Source of the DNA: Mycolicibacterium vulneris
Lineage (GTDB): Bacteria > Actinomycetota > Actinomycetes > Mycobacteriales > Mycobacteriaceae
Direction of reading: 5' to 3'
DNA length: 64,000 nt
NCBI RefSeq assembly: GCF_002104765.1
Contig: NZ_NCXM01000019.1
Span: 1-64,000, forward strand
Part shown: positions 50,054-58,720 of the stretch, in pieces
Layout of the letters: every line of letters begins with the position of its first letter
Position numbering within the stretch: the first letter of the stretch is position 1
Position numbers and translations under genes: made by a program
Notes under the pieces: generated by a model
What the model was told of the DNA's origin: nothing
The model's input: only the letters and a program-made list of their open reading frames with translations
Databases searched by the model: none

Positions 50054-50703
50054 TTCTCACCTCGTTTGACCGCGCTGCGGACCACGACGAGTCCACCGGT
50101 GCGGCCGGGGACCGCGCCCTTGATCAGCAGCACGCCGTTCTCGGTATCGACCTTGTGCACCAACAGGTTCTGGACGGTCACGCGATCGCTACCCATCCGG
50201 CCCGACATCCGGGTGCCCTTGAACACCCGGGCGGGGGTGGCGCAGCCGCCGATCGAACCCGGGCGGCGGTGCACCGCCTGGGCACCGTGGCTGGCGCCCT
50301 GACCACGGAAGCCGTGGCGCTTCATGGTGCCGGCGAAGCCCTTGCCCTTGGAGGTGCCCGTGACGTCGACGTAGGCGCCGTCGGCGAAGATCTCCGCCGT
50401 CAGTTCCTGGCCGACCTCGTACTCGGCGGCCGCCTCGGGGTTTTCCAGCCGCAGCTCGGCCAGGAACCGGCGCGGGTTCACGCCCGCGGCGGCGTACTGA
50501 CCGGTCACCGGTTTGTTGACCTTGCGGGGACTGATCTCGCCGTAGGCCAGCTGCACGGCGCTGTAGCCGTCCTGCTCGGGGGTACGGATCCGGGTCACCA
50601 CGTTCGGGCCGGCCTTGACGACCGTCACCGGCACGACCCTGTTGTTCTCGTCGAACACCTGCGTCATGCCCAGCTTCGTACCCAGAATGCCTTTTCTTGC
50701 CAT
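50050..50703 (-). CDS. rplC: 50S ribosomal protein L3
   Basis: 217 residues from ATG 50703. KGILGTKLGMTQVFDENNRVVPVTVV opens it. The signature FAGTMKRHGFRGQGASHGAQAVHRRPGSIGGCATPARVFKGTRMSGRMG is the central loop near the peptidyl-transferase centre. 13 bp after rpsJ; an upstream in-frame start at 50739 would overlap rpsJ and is not used. Confidence 0.97.
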   Translation of the reverse strand: MARKGILGTKLGMTQVFDENNRVVPVTVVKAGPNVVTRIRTPEQDGYSAVQLAYGEISPRKVNKPVTGQYAAAGVNPRRFLAELRLENPEAAAEYEVGQELTAEIFADGAYVDVTGTSKGKGFAGTMKRHGFRGQGASHGAQAVHRRPGSIGGCATPARVFKGTRMSGRMGSDRVTVQNLLVHKVDTENGVLLIKGAVPGRTGGLVVVRSAVKRGEK

Positions 50704-50716
50704 GAGTCTGGATCTC

Positions 50717-51022
50717 CTACTGGATGTTGACGTCGACACTGGCCGGAAGGTCGATGCGCATCAGCGCGTCGACGGTCTTCGGCGTCGGGTCGAGGATGTC
50801 GATCAGCCGCTTGTGCGTGCGCATCTCGAAGTGCTCCCGCGAGTCCTTGTACTTGTGCGGTGAGCGGATGACGCAATACACGTTCTTCTCAGTCGGCAGC
50901 GGCACCGGACCTACAACACTGGCACCCGTGCGGACGACGGTCTCGACGATCTTGCGCGCCGACGCGTCAATGGCCTCATGGTCGTAGGCCTTAAGCCTGA
51001 TGCGGATCTTCTGTCCCGCCAC
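50717..51022 (-). CDS. rpsJ: 30S ribosomal protein S10
   Basis: 101 residues from a GTG with AGGAGAA upstream. IRIRLKAYDHEAIDASARKIVETVVRTGASVVGPVPLPTEKNVYCVIRSPHKYKDSREHFEMRTHKRLIDI is essentially the universal S10 sequence. S10 also acts as NusE in antitermination. First gene of the S10 operon; a 428-base leader/promoter region precedes it. Confidence 0.98.
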   Translation of the reverse strand: MAGQKIRIRLKAYDHEAIDASARKIVETVVRTGASVVGPVPLPTEKNVYCVIRSPHKYKDSREHFEMRTHKRLIDILDPTPKTVDALMRIDLPASVDVNIQ

Positions 51023-51049
51023 GCTTCTCCTACCCTCACTCCTGTTGGG

Positions 51050-51064
51050 GCCCGGTATCCGGGC
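51050..51064 (-). promoter_or_regulatory. Hairpin in the S10 operon leader
   Basis: GCCCGG-TAT-CCGGGC is a perfect 6-bp stem with a 3-base loop, 28 bases upstream of the rpsJ start. It is not followed by a U run, so it is not an intrinsic terminator. It could be a leader element acting on initiation or transcript stability. Confidence 0.45.
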
Positions 51065-51313
51065 TCACATAGTCCTCAGTGCCACCGGCGCGCCGATCGG
51101 GCCGGCCAACTCTGGGCCGATCGAGCGTTGCGCCGGATACTGCGCCGCTGTTTACCTGTCGTGGTCCACCGGCCCCCGCGGTCGGGCGTGTCACCCTCAC
51201 GCAGCCTCATCCGCGATCGAAATTCGTCGCTCTCAAAGGATGGGACCGGACGCGCCCGTTTGGACGCTGGTCGTATGCCCGACCAGGCGCAAACCCGGCT
51301 CAAGGCAACCTGA

Positions 51314-51343
51314 ACAGTATGCCTCAGATCGTGGCCCGAACAA
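51314..51343 (-). promoter_or_regulatory. Possible promoter for the S10 operon
   Basis: On the minus strand TTGTTC (51338-51343) is followed after 18 bases by TACTGT (51314-51319). The spacing and TAnnnT -10 fit SigA, but the match is moderate and the start would give a leader of about 285 nt. Confidence 0.35.
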
Positions 51344-51450
51344 AATTAGGCCGCGATCTCGGGCCGAATCGGCCGCACCCGGCTCGAAGACGGTCGCACC
51401 GGTGGGTAACTGCGCTGGTCAGAGACCTGGGAGGCGGTGGGCGCCGGGCG

Positions 51451-52101
51451 TCAGGCGCCCGCCGATTCGATGTTCGCTGCGCCGGCCCTGCCGCACTGCA
51501 CATGTAAGAAGCCGTCGACGGCCGCCAGCGCGCACTGGCGGTAGTCGAAATCGGGCAGCGTGGACAACCGGCCCAGCACCAGCGGGCCGATGAGCAGGGC
51601 GATCGCCCGCGACCGGTCCACCTCGCCCAGCACGGCGGCCTCCGGACTGTCGAAAATGGCGTCGAAGGGCTCCGCGTACTGCTGCGCGATGCGCTCGCGC
51701 AGCGTGGTGATCGCCGCGCTGTCGGCGTTGTGGCTGTGCCGCGGCTCGGGCAGACCCTCCAGGTCGCGCCCCAGCGCGAGCCACGACATGGCGGTCATGA
51801 GGGTGGGCGCCTGGGCCACGGATTCGGCCTGGGCCAGCACCACCGCGACCAGCCGGTCGCGCAGCGAACCCTCGGCCGGCGGGGTGGGCGACACCGGGAT
51901 CAGGCTGTTGAAAGCCGCTGCCAGTAGGTCGTTTCCGCTCGGGAAGTGGCGGTACAGGGTTGCCCGGGCCACGTTGGCGGTGCGGGTGACCGCGTCGACC
52001 GTCACCGCGCTGGGACCCCCGGCACGCAGCAGCGTGACGGCGGCTTCCAGCAGCCTGGCCCGCGACCTCGCGGGGCGCGGGTCGGACGTCCCGGTGTCGA
52101 T
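51451..52101 (-). CDS. TetR-family transcriptional regulator with a non-standard start
   Basis: The family-like sequence starts RARLLEAAVTLLRAGGPSAVTVDAVTRTANVARATLYRHFPSGNDLLAAAF, a complete TetR helix-turn-helix. The only standard start in this frame is the GTG at 52005, which would cut off helix 1. Upstream the frame stays open, and AAGGAGG (52111-52117) sits 9 bases before an ATC codon (52099-52101). I therefore give 216 residues from that codon as the most plausible extent. It is divergent from an MFS efflux gene with two operator-like repeats between, so it probably represses that pump. Confidence 0.75.
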   Translation of the reverse strand: MDTGTSDPRPARSRARLLEAAVTLLRAGGPSAVTVDAVTRTANVARATLYRHFPSGNDLLAAAFNSLIPVSPTPPAEGSLRDRLVAVVLAQAESVAQAPTLMTAMSWLALGRDLEGLPEPRHSHNADSAAITTLRERIAQQYAEPFDAIFDSPEAAVLGEVDRSRAIALLIGPLVLGRLSTLPDFDYRQCALAAVDGFLHVQCGRAGAANIESAGA

Positions 52102-52128
52102 TGTGACCCACCTCCTTGTTTGAGAACG

Positions 52129-52161
52129 AGACTATCGGTCTACCTACAAGACTATTGGTCT
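52129..52161. promoter_or_regulatory. Two tandem palindromic operator sites, tetR/MFS
   Basis: AGACTATCGGTCT (52129-52141) and AGACTATTGGTCT (52149-52161) differ at one base. Each has inverted ends AGAC/GTCT, and their centres lie 20 bp apart, two helical turns. They sit between the tetR start and the MFS gene, the expected place for repressor dimers. Confidence 0.75.
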
Positions 52162-52196
52162 TGAAACCTCGCAAGCTCCCAAAGGAGGCGAACCGC

Positions 52197-53786
52197 ATGG
52201 TCGAAACCCTCGTCCGGTCCGACCAGCGTACTGACGGGATCGGCATCGGCGATAGCTTCCGGGCCCGAAACTGGACGCTGGCCGTCGCCTGCATGGCCGT
52301 CGCCTTGGTGGTGGCCTCGATGACGGCCCTGAACACCGCGCTCGGCGACCTCGCGGTGGCCACCTCGGCCACTGCATCGCAGCTGAACTGGGTCGTCGAC
52401 GGCTACACCGTGGCTCTGGCATGCTTGCTGCTGCCGGCCGGCGCGATCGGGGACCGCTACGGCCGGCGCGGCGCGCTGCTGACCGGACTGCTGGTGTTCG
52501 CGATCGGTTCGATGGCCCCGGCGCTGCTACACAATCCGGCCCAGATCATCGCCGGCCGGGCGGTGGCCGGGATCGGTGCCGCGTTCGTCATGCCCGCCAC
52601 ACTGTCGCTGCTGACGGTGGCCTATCCAAAAGACGACCGCACCAAGGCCGTTGGCATCTGGGCCGGGACGGCCGGCTCCGGCGGCGTCCTGGGCATGCTC
52701 GGTTCCGGCCTGCTGCTTCGCTTTTGGGACTGGCACGCCATCTTCTGGTCGCTGGGGATCGCCGCCCTGCTGATCTTCGCTCTGGCCTGCACCGTCGCGT
52801 CGTCGCGCGACGCGGGCGCCCCCCGGGTCGATGCGCTGGGCGCGATCCTGATCGGCGCGGCGGTCGCCATCGCCGTGGCCGCGATCCTGGAAGCACCCGG
52901 GCGCGGCTGGAGCGACCCGGTGGTGTGGGGCGGGCTCGTCGTCGGCGCGGTGATCGCCGCGGTGTTCGGTGCCGTGGAGTTGCGCCTGGCCCTGCGGGGC
53001 AGCCAACCACTGCTGGACGTCCGGCTATTCGCCGACCCCAATTTCGCCACCGGGGTGACCGCCATAGTCATCCTGTTCGGCGCCACCTTCGGATTCTTCT
53101 ACATCGGCATGCAATACGTGCAGCAGATCATGGGCTACTCCGCGCTGGCGACGGCGATCGCCTTCGGGCCGTTCATGGTGCCGCTGGGCATCTTCTCGGC
53201 CCTGTCATTCTGGTACGTGCCCAAGCTGGGGCTGCGGCTGGTGTTGTTCGTCGGCACACTGCTGATGGCGGTCGGCTTCGGCTGCATGTACGGGCTGGAC
53301 CTGCACTCGACGTACTTCGAATTCGCCTGGCCCACCTTGATTCTCGCCACCGGCATCGGAATCTGCACCGCGCCAACGACTTCGGCGATCATGGGCGCGG
53401 TTCCCGACGAGAAGCAGGGAGTGGCCTCCGCGGTGAACGACACGTCGCGCGAGATGGGCGGCGCGCTGGGCATCGCCGTGGCCGGTTCCATCCTGGCCGG
53501 CCGCTACTCGCACGAGCTGGCGCCCAGGCTGGCGGGATTTCCGGCACCGGTCCGCGGCCAGGCCACCGACTCGCTGGCCAAGGCCGTGGAGATCGCCGGC
53601 CGGCTCGGGCCGCAGGGGCGGCAGCTGGCCGACATCAGCAAGTCCGCGTTCCTGGCGGCCCTGCACGCCTCCACCATCACGATGGCCGCGATCGTCGCCT
53701 TCGCTGCCGTGGCGATCGCGGTGTGGGCCCCCGGCCGCGACGGCCGCCAGTTACGCGCGGTGCGGCGGATGCTGTCGCGTCACTGA
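52197..53786 (+). CDS. MFS drug efflux transporter, DHA2 (14-TM) family
   Basis: 529 residues from ATG 52197 with AAAGGAGG upstream. Fourteen hydrophobic helices can be traced. Motif A is GDRYGRRGALLTGLLVF in the loop after helix 2. The DHA2-type segment LNWVVDGYTVALACLLLPAGAIGDRYG precedes it and GRAVAGIGAAFVMPATLSLLT follows. Late helices include IVAFAAVAIAVWAPG. Such proton antiporters (EmrB/QacA group) export drugs and amphipathic compounds. It is divergent from the TetR gene and convergent with mftG, overlapping it by 7 bp. Confidence 0.9.
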   Translation: MVETLVRSDQRTDGIGIGDSFRARNWTLAVACMAVALVVASMTALNTALGDLAVATSATASQLNWVVDGYTVALACLLLPAGAIGDRYGRRGALLTGLLVFAIGSMAPALLHNPAQIIAGRAVAGIGAAFVMPATLSLLTVAYPKDDRTKAVGIWAGTAGSGGVLGMLGSGLLLRFWDWHAIFWSLGIAALLIFALACTVASSRDAGAPRVDALGAILIGAAVAIAVAAILEAPGRGWSDPVVWGGLVVGAVIAAVFGAVELRLALRGSQPLLDVRLFADPNFATGVTAIVILFGATFGFFYIGMQYVQQIMGYSALATAIAFGPFMVPLGIFSALSFWYVPKLGLRLVLFVGTLLMAVGFGCMYGLDLHSTYFEFAWPTLILATGIGICTAPTTSAIMGAVPDEKQGVASAVNDTSREMGGALGIAVAGSILAGRYSHELAPRLAGFPAPVRGQATDSLAKAVEIAGRLGPQGRQLADISKSAFLAALHASTITMAAIVAFAAVAIAVWAPGRDGRQLRAVRRMLSRH

Positions 53787-55219
53787 ACGAACCCCGCGGC
53801 CCGGTGCCCGATCATCACGATCGTGGCGTGCGGGCCGCGGCTGGTGATCGCGGGCAGGATCGAGCCGTCGATCACCCACAGGTTGTCGATGCCCAGCACC
53901 CGGCACCGGGGGTCGACGACGGCGCGCGGGTCGCCGTCGGCGCCCATAGGTGCCGTGCCGCACAGGTGTTGCGAGGTTGACCAGACGGCCGCCGCGGCAT
54001 CGATTGTGCCACCGGCCAATTCGCGGGCCAGCTCGCTCCCTCGGCGCAGCGCCGCGACATCCTCGGGCTCGCTGTCGTAGCGGTGCTCGATTCGCGGCGC
54101 CACGTCGGGGTCGGCCGAGACCAGCGTGATGCGCCCCCGCGCGCGCGGCTGCATCAGCGCCACCCCCAGGTGTGGCCAGTCGGCGTGCCCGGCGGTGCCG
54201 TCGCCGGTCATCGCCACGAATCCTCCCGTGTAGGGCCTGATCTCGAGGTCGTCGGCCGTGCTGAGCACCACCTCGAGCACCGGCCGTCCGGGCGCCACCG
54301 TCCATTCGGTGGGCAGCACCCACTCGGCATGATCGCTGAACGACATGCCGACCGGCAGCGGCGCCACCACCGGCACGCCGGCGGCGCGCAACATCTTTTC
54401 CTCTCCGAGACCGGACAGCATCAGCAGGCGTGCCGTTTCAATCGCACCGGCACACAACACGACTCGGTCGGCGGTCAGGGTCATGCGGCCGTGCGGGCCG
54501 ACCGCGTCGATGCCGACCGCGGCGGTGCCGGCGAAACGCAGCCCTGCTACCCGGGTGCGCGCGTGCAGGTTCAGGTTCGGCCGCCCCAGCGCCGGGATCA
54601 GGTATCCCGCGCCGGAACCTCGCCGCACCCCGTCGACGATGTTGAGCGGGACGGCGCCTATTCCCGAAACCTGATCTGGTGCAGCATCATTGAGGTCTTC
54701 GATCCAGCCGAATCCGGCGCGCTCGGCGGCGGCGATGAATCGCTCGGTGGTCCCGGTCATCTCGTGGGTGCGGCGCACCCGGATGGGACCACTGTCGCCG
54801 TGGGCGGGACCGTCGAAGTCCAGGTCGGTCTCGATGGCACGGAAGCTGGCCAGCACGTCGGCCCATCCCCAGCCCGGCATGGCCATCCGCGCGAAGTCGC
54901 GCGGCAACCCGCGGCAGAAGTAGCCGCCGTTGATGGCGCCCGACCCGCCCACCGTCGCCCCACGCACGAGGGGATGCTGGCGGGCGGGCTGGTCGGTGAG
55001 GCGGGTCTGGTAGCGCTGCACCAGCGGGCTGCCGACACCTATCGGCAACTGCAACCCGTTGGCGGTCTGGGCGAGCAGTCCCGGATCGTCGAGCGCCGGC
55101 CCTGCCTCGAGGACGGTCACGGCGCACCGCGGATCGGCGGAAAGACGTTCCGCAACAACCGATCCTGCACTGCCGGCGCCGACGATCAGCACATCGCTGT
55201 GCGAGGCGGCTGTGGTCAA
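53780..55219 (-). CDS. mftG: Mycofactocin-system GMC oxidoreductase MftG
   Basis: 479 residues from TTG 55219, chosen because it lies 8 bp after the mftF stop with GGAG upstream. The FAD fold is DVLIVGAGSAGSVVAERL; GMC motifs are GATVGGSGAINGGYFCRG and GAIETARLLMLSGLG. The active-site His is in TSQHLCGTAPMG and the C-terminal motif is ITSRGPHATIVMIGHRAA. MftG is thought to reoxidise reduced mycofactocin (mycofactocinol) and pass electrons to the respiratory chain during alcohol oxidation. Last gene of the mft cluster. Confidence 0.92.
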   Translation of the reverse strand: MTTAASHSDVLIVGAGSAGSVVAERLSADPRCAVTVLEAGPALDDPGLLAQTANGLQLPIGVGSPLVQRYQTRLTDQPARQHPLVRGATVGGSGAINGGYFCRGLPRDFARMAMPGWGWADVLASFRAIETDLDFDGPAHGDSGPIRVRRTHEMTGTTERFIAAAERAGFGWIEDLNDAAPDQVSGIGAVPLNIVDGVRRGSGAGYLIPALGRPNLNLHARTRVAGLRFAGTAAVGIDAVGPHGRMTLTADRVVLCAGAIETARLLMLSGLGEEKMLRAAGVPVVAPLPVGMSFSDHAEWVLPTEWTVAPGRPVLEVVLSTADDLEIRPYTGGFVAMTGDGTAGHADWPHLGVALMQPRARGRITLVSADPDVAPRIEHRYDSEPEDVAALRRGSELARELAGGTIDAAAAVWSTSQHLCGTAPMGADGDPRAVVDPRCRVLGIDNLWVIDGSILPAITSRGPHATIVMIGHRAAGFVQ

Positions 55220-55227
55220 GGTGGTGG

Positions 55228-56640
55228 TTAACTCCGGATCTGGGGCTTCAGGGCGCGCACGTTGCGTTCTCGTAGCACACCCCACCACAACCCGAGCCCA
55301 TACGCCAGGTCGTCGACGCGCTTGAGCACCAGGTAGGTCGGCAGCCCGATCGGTTCGACGTCGTCACTGATCGCGTCGCGGCGGCGCAGCCAGTCGACCA
55401 CCCCGTCCATCACAGCCGCGACCAGGACCACCCGCCGGAAATGGCGCGACATGGTGGCGGCCACCAGCGCCAGCGGCCAGTAGTGCCGGCACAGCGCCGA
55501 CGCCAGCTGCAGCGCCGCCGACCACAGGCCGCGGCCCGCGATGATCGCGACATCGGTCATCGACGTCTCGGCGCTGCGCATCGCCCGCGCGATCCGGTGG
55601 CCGGTCAGCACGGCCAGGACGATGGACGCCAGCCGCGACAGGGTGGACCCGAAGGCCATCAGAATCCACGTCATCAGCGCCCAACCGGAGATCACCACCG
55701 GCGCCGTCTTGTCCGGGTGGCGCACCGACAGCGGAGCCGCCGAACCGCCGTAAAAGGCTTTGCGCGCGAGCCAATCCCGCAACTCGGTGCGGTGGTCGTG
55801 GGCGACCAGCGCGATCGGCTCGTAGCGCAGCCGGGTGCCCGACTCGATGAGCCGCCAGCACAGGTCGACGTCCTCGCCGGACTGCAGGGTCTCGTCGAAC
55901 CCGCCGACCTCCCGGATCGCCGAGCACCGGCAGATGATCGCCGCGCTGGGCACGTAGGACACCGTGCTGTGCGGCAGCACCGGCGCTTCGCGCTCGCCGA
56001 GGTCGAGCGAGGAGTGCACCGCCTCGTAGCGCGCCACCACGTTCTCGCTGTGCGACAGGCCGACGATGCGGGGCGCGACCAGGCCGACTGTGGGATCGCA
56101 GAAATGACCGAGCAGCGCCTCCAGCCAGCCCCGGCGCGGTGCGACGTCGGAGTCCAGGAAGGCGACGAAGTCCGTCCGGCAGGCCCCCAGCCCGGTGTTG
56201 CGGGCCGCCGCCGGACCCTTGCTGCGGTGGTGGCGCAGCACCTCGATGTCGCAGTGCGCGCCGACGAAGTCCTCCGGCTCGACCGGGGGGACCGAGCCGT
56301 CGTCCACCACGACGACGCGCAGCCCCCGCAGGGAGCTCACCAAGCGTCGCACGCCAGAAAGGTTGTCCCGCACCGGGATTACCACCGTCACGTCATGGTG
56401 CGACGGGCCACCCGCGGGCCGGGGGTGGGCCACAGTGGCGTCCAGCAGGGTGCGGGCGAGTTGGGCGCTGAGGTCGTCACGCACCTTCAGCCGGCCATCC
56501 AACAGCATGTCCTGCGCGGCGGGCGCCAATTTCAGCAGCCGGGTCGGCGAACCGCCCAACAGCGCCGAGCCGTCGCCGAGCACCCGCACGCGGCGGTCGA
56601 CCTGGACGGCGAACCCGTTCGGAAGCCGGGGTGCGCTCAT
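55228..56640 (-). CDS. mftF: Mycofactocin glycosyltransferase MftF
   Basis: 470 residues from ATG 56640 (ATGA overlap with mftE). The N-terminal 80 residues form a small domain typical of MftF. Then a GT-A glycosyltransferase follows: HHDVTVVIPVRDN, VVVVDDGS, GPAAARNTGL and FLDSDVAP with the DxD motif, and later GGFDETLQSGEDVDLCWRL. Two or three C-terminal hydrophobic segments (VVISGWALMTWILMAFGSTLS; YWPLALVAATMS) anchor it. It attaches beta-1,4-linked glucose units to the mycofactocin core. Confidence 0.93.
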   Translation of the reverse strand: MSAPRLPNGFAVQVDRRVRVLGDGSALLGGSPTRLLKLAPAAQDMLLDGRLKVRDDLSAQLARTLLDATVAHPRPAGGPSHHDVTVVIPVRDNLSGVRRLVSSLRGLRVVVVDDGSVPPVEPEDFVGAHCDIEVLRHHRSKGPAAARNTGLGACRTDFVAFLDSDVAPRRGWLEALLGHFCDPTVGLVAPRIVGLSHSENVVARYEAVHSSLDLGEREAPVLPHSTVSYVPSAAIICRCSAIREVGGFDETLQSGEDVDLCWRLIESGTRLRYEPIALVAHDHRTELRDWLARKAFYGGSAAPLSVRHPDKTAPVVISGWALMTWILMAFGSTLSRLASIVLAVLTGHRIARAMRSAETSMTDVAIIAGRGLWSAALQLASALCRHYWPLALVAATMSRHFRRVVLVAAVMDGVVDWLRRRDAISDDVEPIGLPTYLVLKRVDDLAYGLGLWWGVLRERNVRALKPQIRS

Positions 56641-57368
56641 GCCAGCATCCCGTCCGGCCCCGGCCGCCAGCGGGAGACCCGCCGGACACAGCCGTCGACC
56701 ATCTCGGTGAAGATCCGCCTGCCCTCGGCGGCGGTGGCGGTGGTCGGGTCGCCCAGCACCCCGACCGGGCTGACCGCCCCGACTCCCCCGCGGCGCATCG
56801 ACCCGAGCAACTCGGGCAGGGGCGCGGTGTTGCCGGCCACCGACCGCTCGGTCCGGACGAGGGCCGGCGAGATGTGCAGCAACACCGAGGTTTCGGTATG
56901 GCCGGCGTGGGCGTCGCCGCCGGCGGTCAGGCAGGGGCACCAGCCGACGTCGCGGCCCTCGGTGCGCAACAGGGCCACCGCGCTGCTCAGCGCCTCGACG
57001 TTGCCGCCGTGGCCGTTGACGAAGGCGAGGCGCCGGGCCCAGCCGGCCGCTGACCTGCCGTACTCGACCAGTAGCAGCGTCAGCGCCTCGGTGCCCAGCG
57101 AGATCGTTCCGGCGAAACTCTGGTGCTCGCCGCTGGCGCCGTAGGCGATGGCCGGCGCCACCAGCCAGTCGTGCCCGAGGCGGGCTCGCGCATCGCCGGC
57201 GACCGCGGTCGCGATCCGGGTGTCGGTGTCCAGCGGCAGGTGCGGACCGTGTTGTTCGGTCGACCCCAGCGGAACCATTACCGACGCCGACGCGTTTGAT
57301 AGCTGGCTCGACGTCGCGGTTCCCAATTCGCCGAGTACGGACACTCGGTGATGGTAGGCCGAATTCAC
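56637..57368 (-). CDS. mftE: Mycofactocin precursor peptide peptidase MftE
   Basis: 243 residues from GTG 57368; homologues start with the same NSAYHHRVSVLGELGTATS sequence, so the longer frame to 57422 is not used. It belongs to the creatininase family: VPLGSTEQHGPHLPLDTDT with metal-binding Glu, His and Asp, FVNGHGGNVEAL, and DAHAGHTETSVLL. It cuts the modified MftA peptide to release the Val-Tyr-derived lactam core. It has a 162-bp gap from mftD, unlike the rest of the tightly packed cluster, so it may have its own promoter. Confidence 0.93.
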   Translation of the reverse strand: MNSAYHHRVSVLGELGTATSSQLSNASASVMVPLGSTEQHGPHLPLDTDTRIATAVAGDARARLGHDWLVAPAIAYGASGEHQSFAGTISLGTEALTLLLVEYGRSAAGWARRLAFVNGHGGNVEALSSAVALLRTEGRDVGWCPCLTAGGDAHAGHTETSVLLHISPALVRTERSVAGNTAPLPELLGSMRRGGVGAVSPVGVLGDPTTATAAEGRRIFTEMVDGCVRRVSRWRPGPDGMLA

Positions 57369-57394
57369 CTGGCGTGCACCAATTGTTGAAGCTT

Positions 57395-57410
57395 GAAAAA
57401 AACTTTTTTC
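57395..57410. repeat. A/T-tract palindrome between mftD and mftE
   Basis: GAAAAAA-AC-TTTTTTC is a 7-bp inverted repeat in an otherwise GC-rich gene cluster, 27 bases upstream of the mftE start. It could bend DNA, act as an UP-type element for an mftE promoter, or weakly slow the upstream transcript. No function is established. Confidence 0.6.
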
Positions 57411-57530
57411 TGGTTCGGTCACTGGGCGTTCGAATTGTGGGCTCGTTCGTCACGGTTACCCCGCCCGTATCATGATTTTGCGTAGGCGTCACTTAATCGG
57501 ACATGTCCGCCCTGAATACTCGGGCTTTTG

Positions 57531-58718
57531 CTAGGCGCTACCCGAGGGCACGCCCAGCGCCCGGGTGAATCCGGGCGGCACCAGAATGTGGTCCGGCCCG
57601 AGGTCGTGCACCGAGGAGAGCCCGAGACCCATCAGCGCCGAGTCGATGCCGCCGCGCAAAATGTCGAGCACGTTCTCCACACCCGGTTGGCCGGCCGCGG
57701 CCAGCCCCCACAGGTAGGCCCGGCCGATCATCACCGCGCGCGCCCCCAGCGCCAGGGCCTTGACGACGTCGCTCCCGCGCCGGACGCCGCCGTCGAGGAG
57801 CACCTCGATCTGGTCGCCGACGGCCGCGGCCACCGCGGGCAGGGCGCGGATCGAGGCCGGCGTGCCGTCCAGGTTGTTACCGCCGTGGTTGGACACCGAA
57901 ATGGCCGAAACCCCCGCGTCCACCGCCCTTTTGGCGTCGTCGACGCGCATCACGCCCTTGAGCATGAACGGCCCGCCCCACAGCTCGCGCAGCCAGGCGA
58001 TGTCCTCCCAGGTCGGCGGGGTCGTGCCCATCCACTCCCCGTACGCCTGGAAGAAGGGCGGCCCGGGCTCACCGCGGCGGCCCTGGTTGGGCACGCGCAG
58101 CTCCGGCGGCCGCATGGTCTTCGCCCACTGCAGGAACCACCGGGGCTTGGTGATGACCTCCGGGCTCATCTTGACGATGGTCTTGAAGTCCATCTTCTCC
58201 GGGATCGACGGGCTGCCCCAGTCCCGGCCGTGCGAGAAGCTCCAGTCGGTGGTGACGATCAGCCCAACCGCCCCGGCCGCGCGGGCGCGCTCGACCCGCG
58301 CCGCGATCGCGTCGCGGTCACCCAGCCAGTACACCTGGAAAAACAGCTTGGGGTTGGCCGCGATGACCTCTTCGATCGGCTTGCTGGCGAACGAGGACAG
58401 CCCCATGGCGGTGCCGCGGGCGGCCGCGGCCCGCGCAACGGCGACCTCACCCTCGGGGTGCACCGCCTGCACGCCCGTCGGCGAGATCAGCACCGGCAGC
58501 GAAATCTCTTGTCCCATAACGTTGGTCGACAAGTCGCGCTTTTCCTGCGCGCCGATGACGTGCGGTGCGAATCCGAGCTCGCTGAACGCTGCCACGTTGT
58601 CGGAGACCGTGACTCCCTTTTCGCTGGCCGAAATGAGCGACGAGTAGGCCGATTTCGGCAGCCGGCGCTTGGCGCGTTGCTGCGCGATGGCGACGGTCTC
58701 AAACCACGCGTCGGCCAT
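57531..58718 (-). CDS. mftD: Pre-mycofactocin synthase MftD (FMN-dependent, lactate-dehydrogenase-like)
   Basis: 395 residues. It belongs to the alpha-hydroxyacid dehydrogenase family with an FMN barrel: LPVLISPTGVQAVHPEGEVAVARAAAARGTAMGLSSFASKPIEE at the N-terminal half. The signature ISVSNHGGNNLDGTPASIRALP is near residue 275 (SNHGG with the catalytic His), then VLLDGGVRRGSDVVKALALGARAVMIGRAYLWG. MftD oxidatively deaminates the MftE product to the redox-active dicarbonyl pre-mycofactocin. Formerly labelled lldD1. 2 bp after mftC. Confidence 0.95.
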   Translation of the reverse strand: MADAWFETVAIAQQRAKRRLPKSAYSSLISASEKGVTVSDNVAAFSELGFAPHVIGAQEKRDLSTNVMGQEISLPVLISPTGVQAVHPEGEVAVARAAAARGTAMGLSSFASKPIEEVIAANPKLFFQVYWLGDRDAIAARVERARAAGAVGLIVTTDWSFSHGRDWGSPSIPEKMDFKTIVKMSPEVITKPRWFLQWAKTMRPPELRVPNQGRRGEPGPPFFQAYGEWMGTTPPTWEDIAWLRELWGGPFMLKGVMRVDDAKRAVDAGVSAISVSNHGGNNLDGTPASIRALPAVAAAVGDQIEVLLDGGVRRGSDVVKALALGARAVMIGRAYLWGLAAAGQPGVENVLDILRGGIDSALMGLGLSSVHDLGPDHILVPPGFTRALGVPSGSA

Positions 58719-58720
58719 CG

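Larger units (their letters stand above)
51023..51450 (-). other. S10 operon upstream region and leader
   Basis: 428 bases between rpsJ and the tetR gene, both on the minus strand. It holds the rpsJ ribosome site, a perfect hairpin (51050-51064) and a possible promoter (51314-51343). No protein or RNA gene was recognised. Confidence 0.5.
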
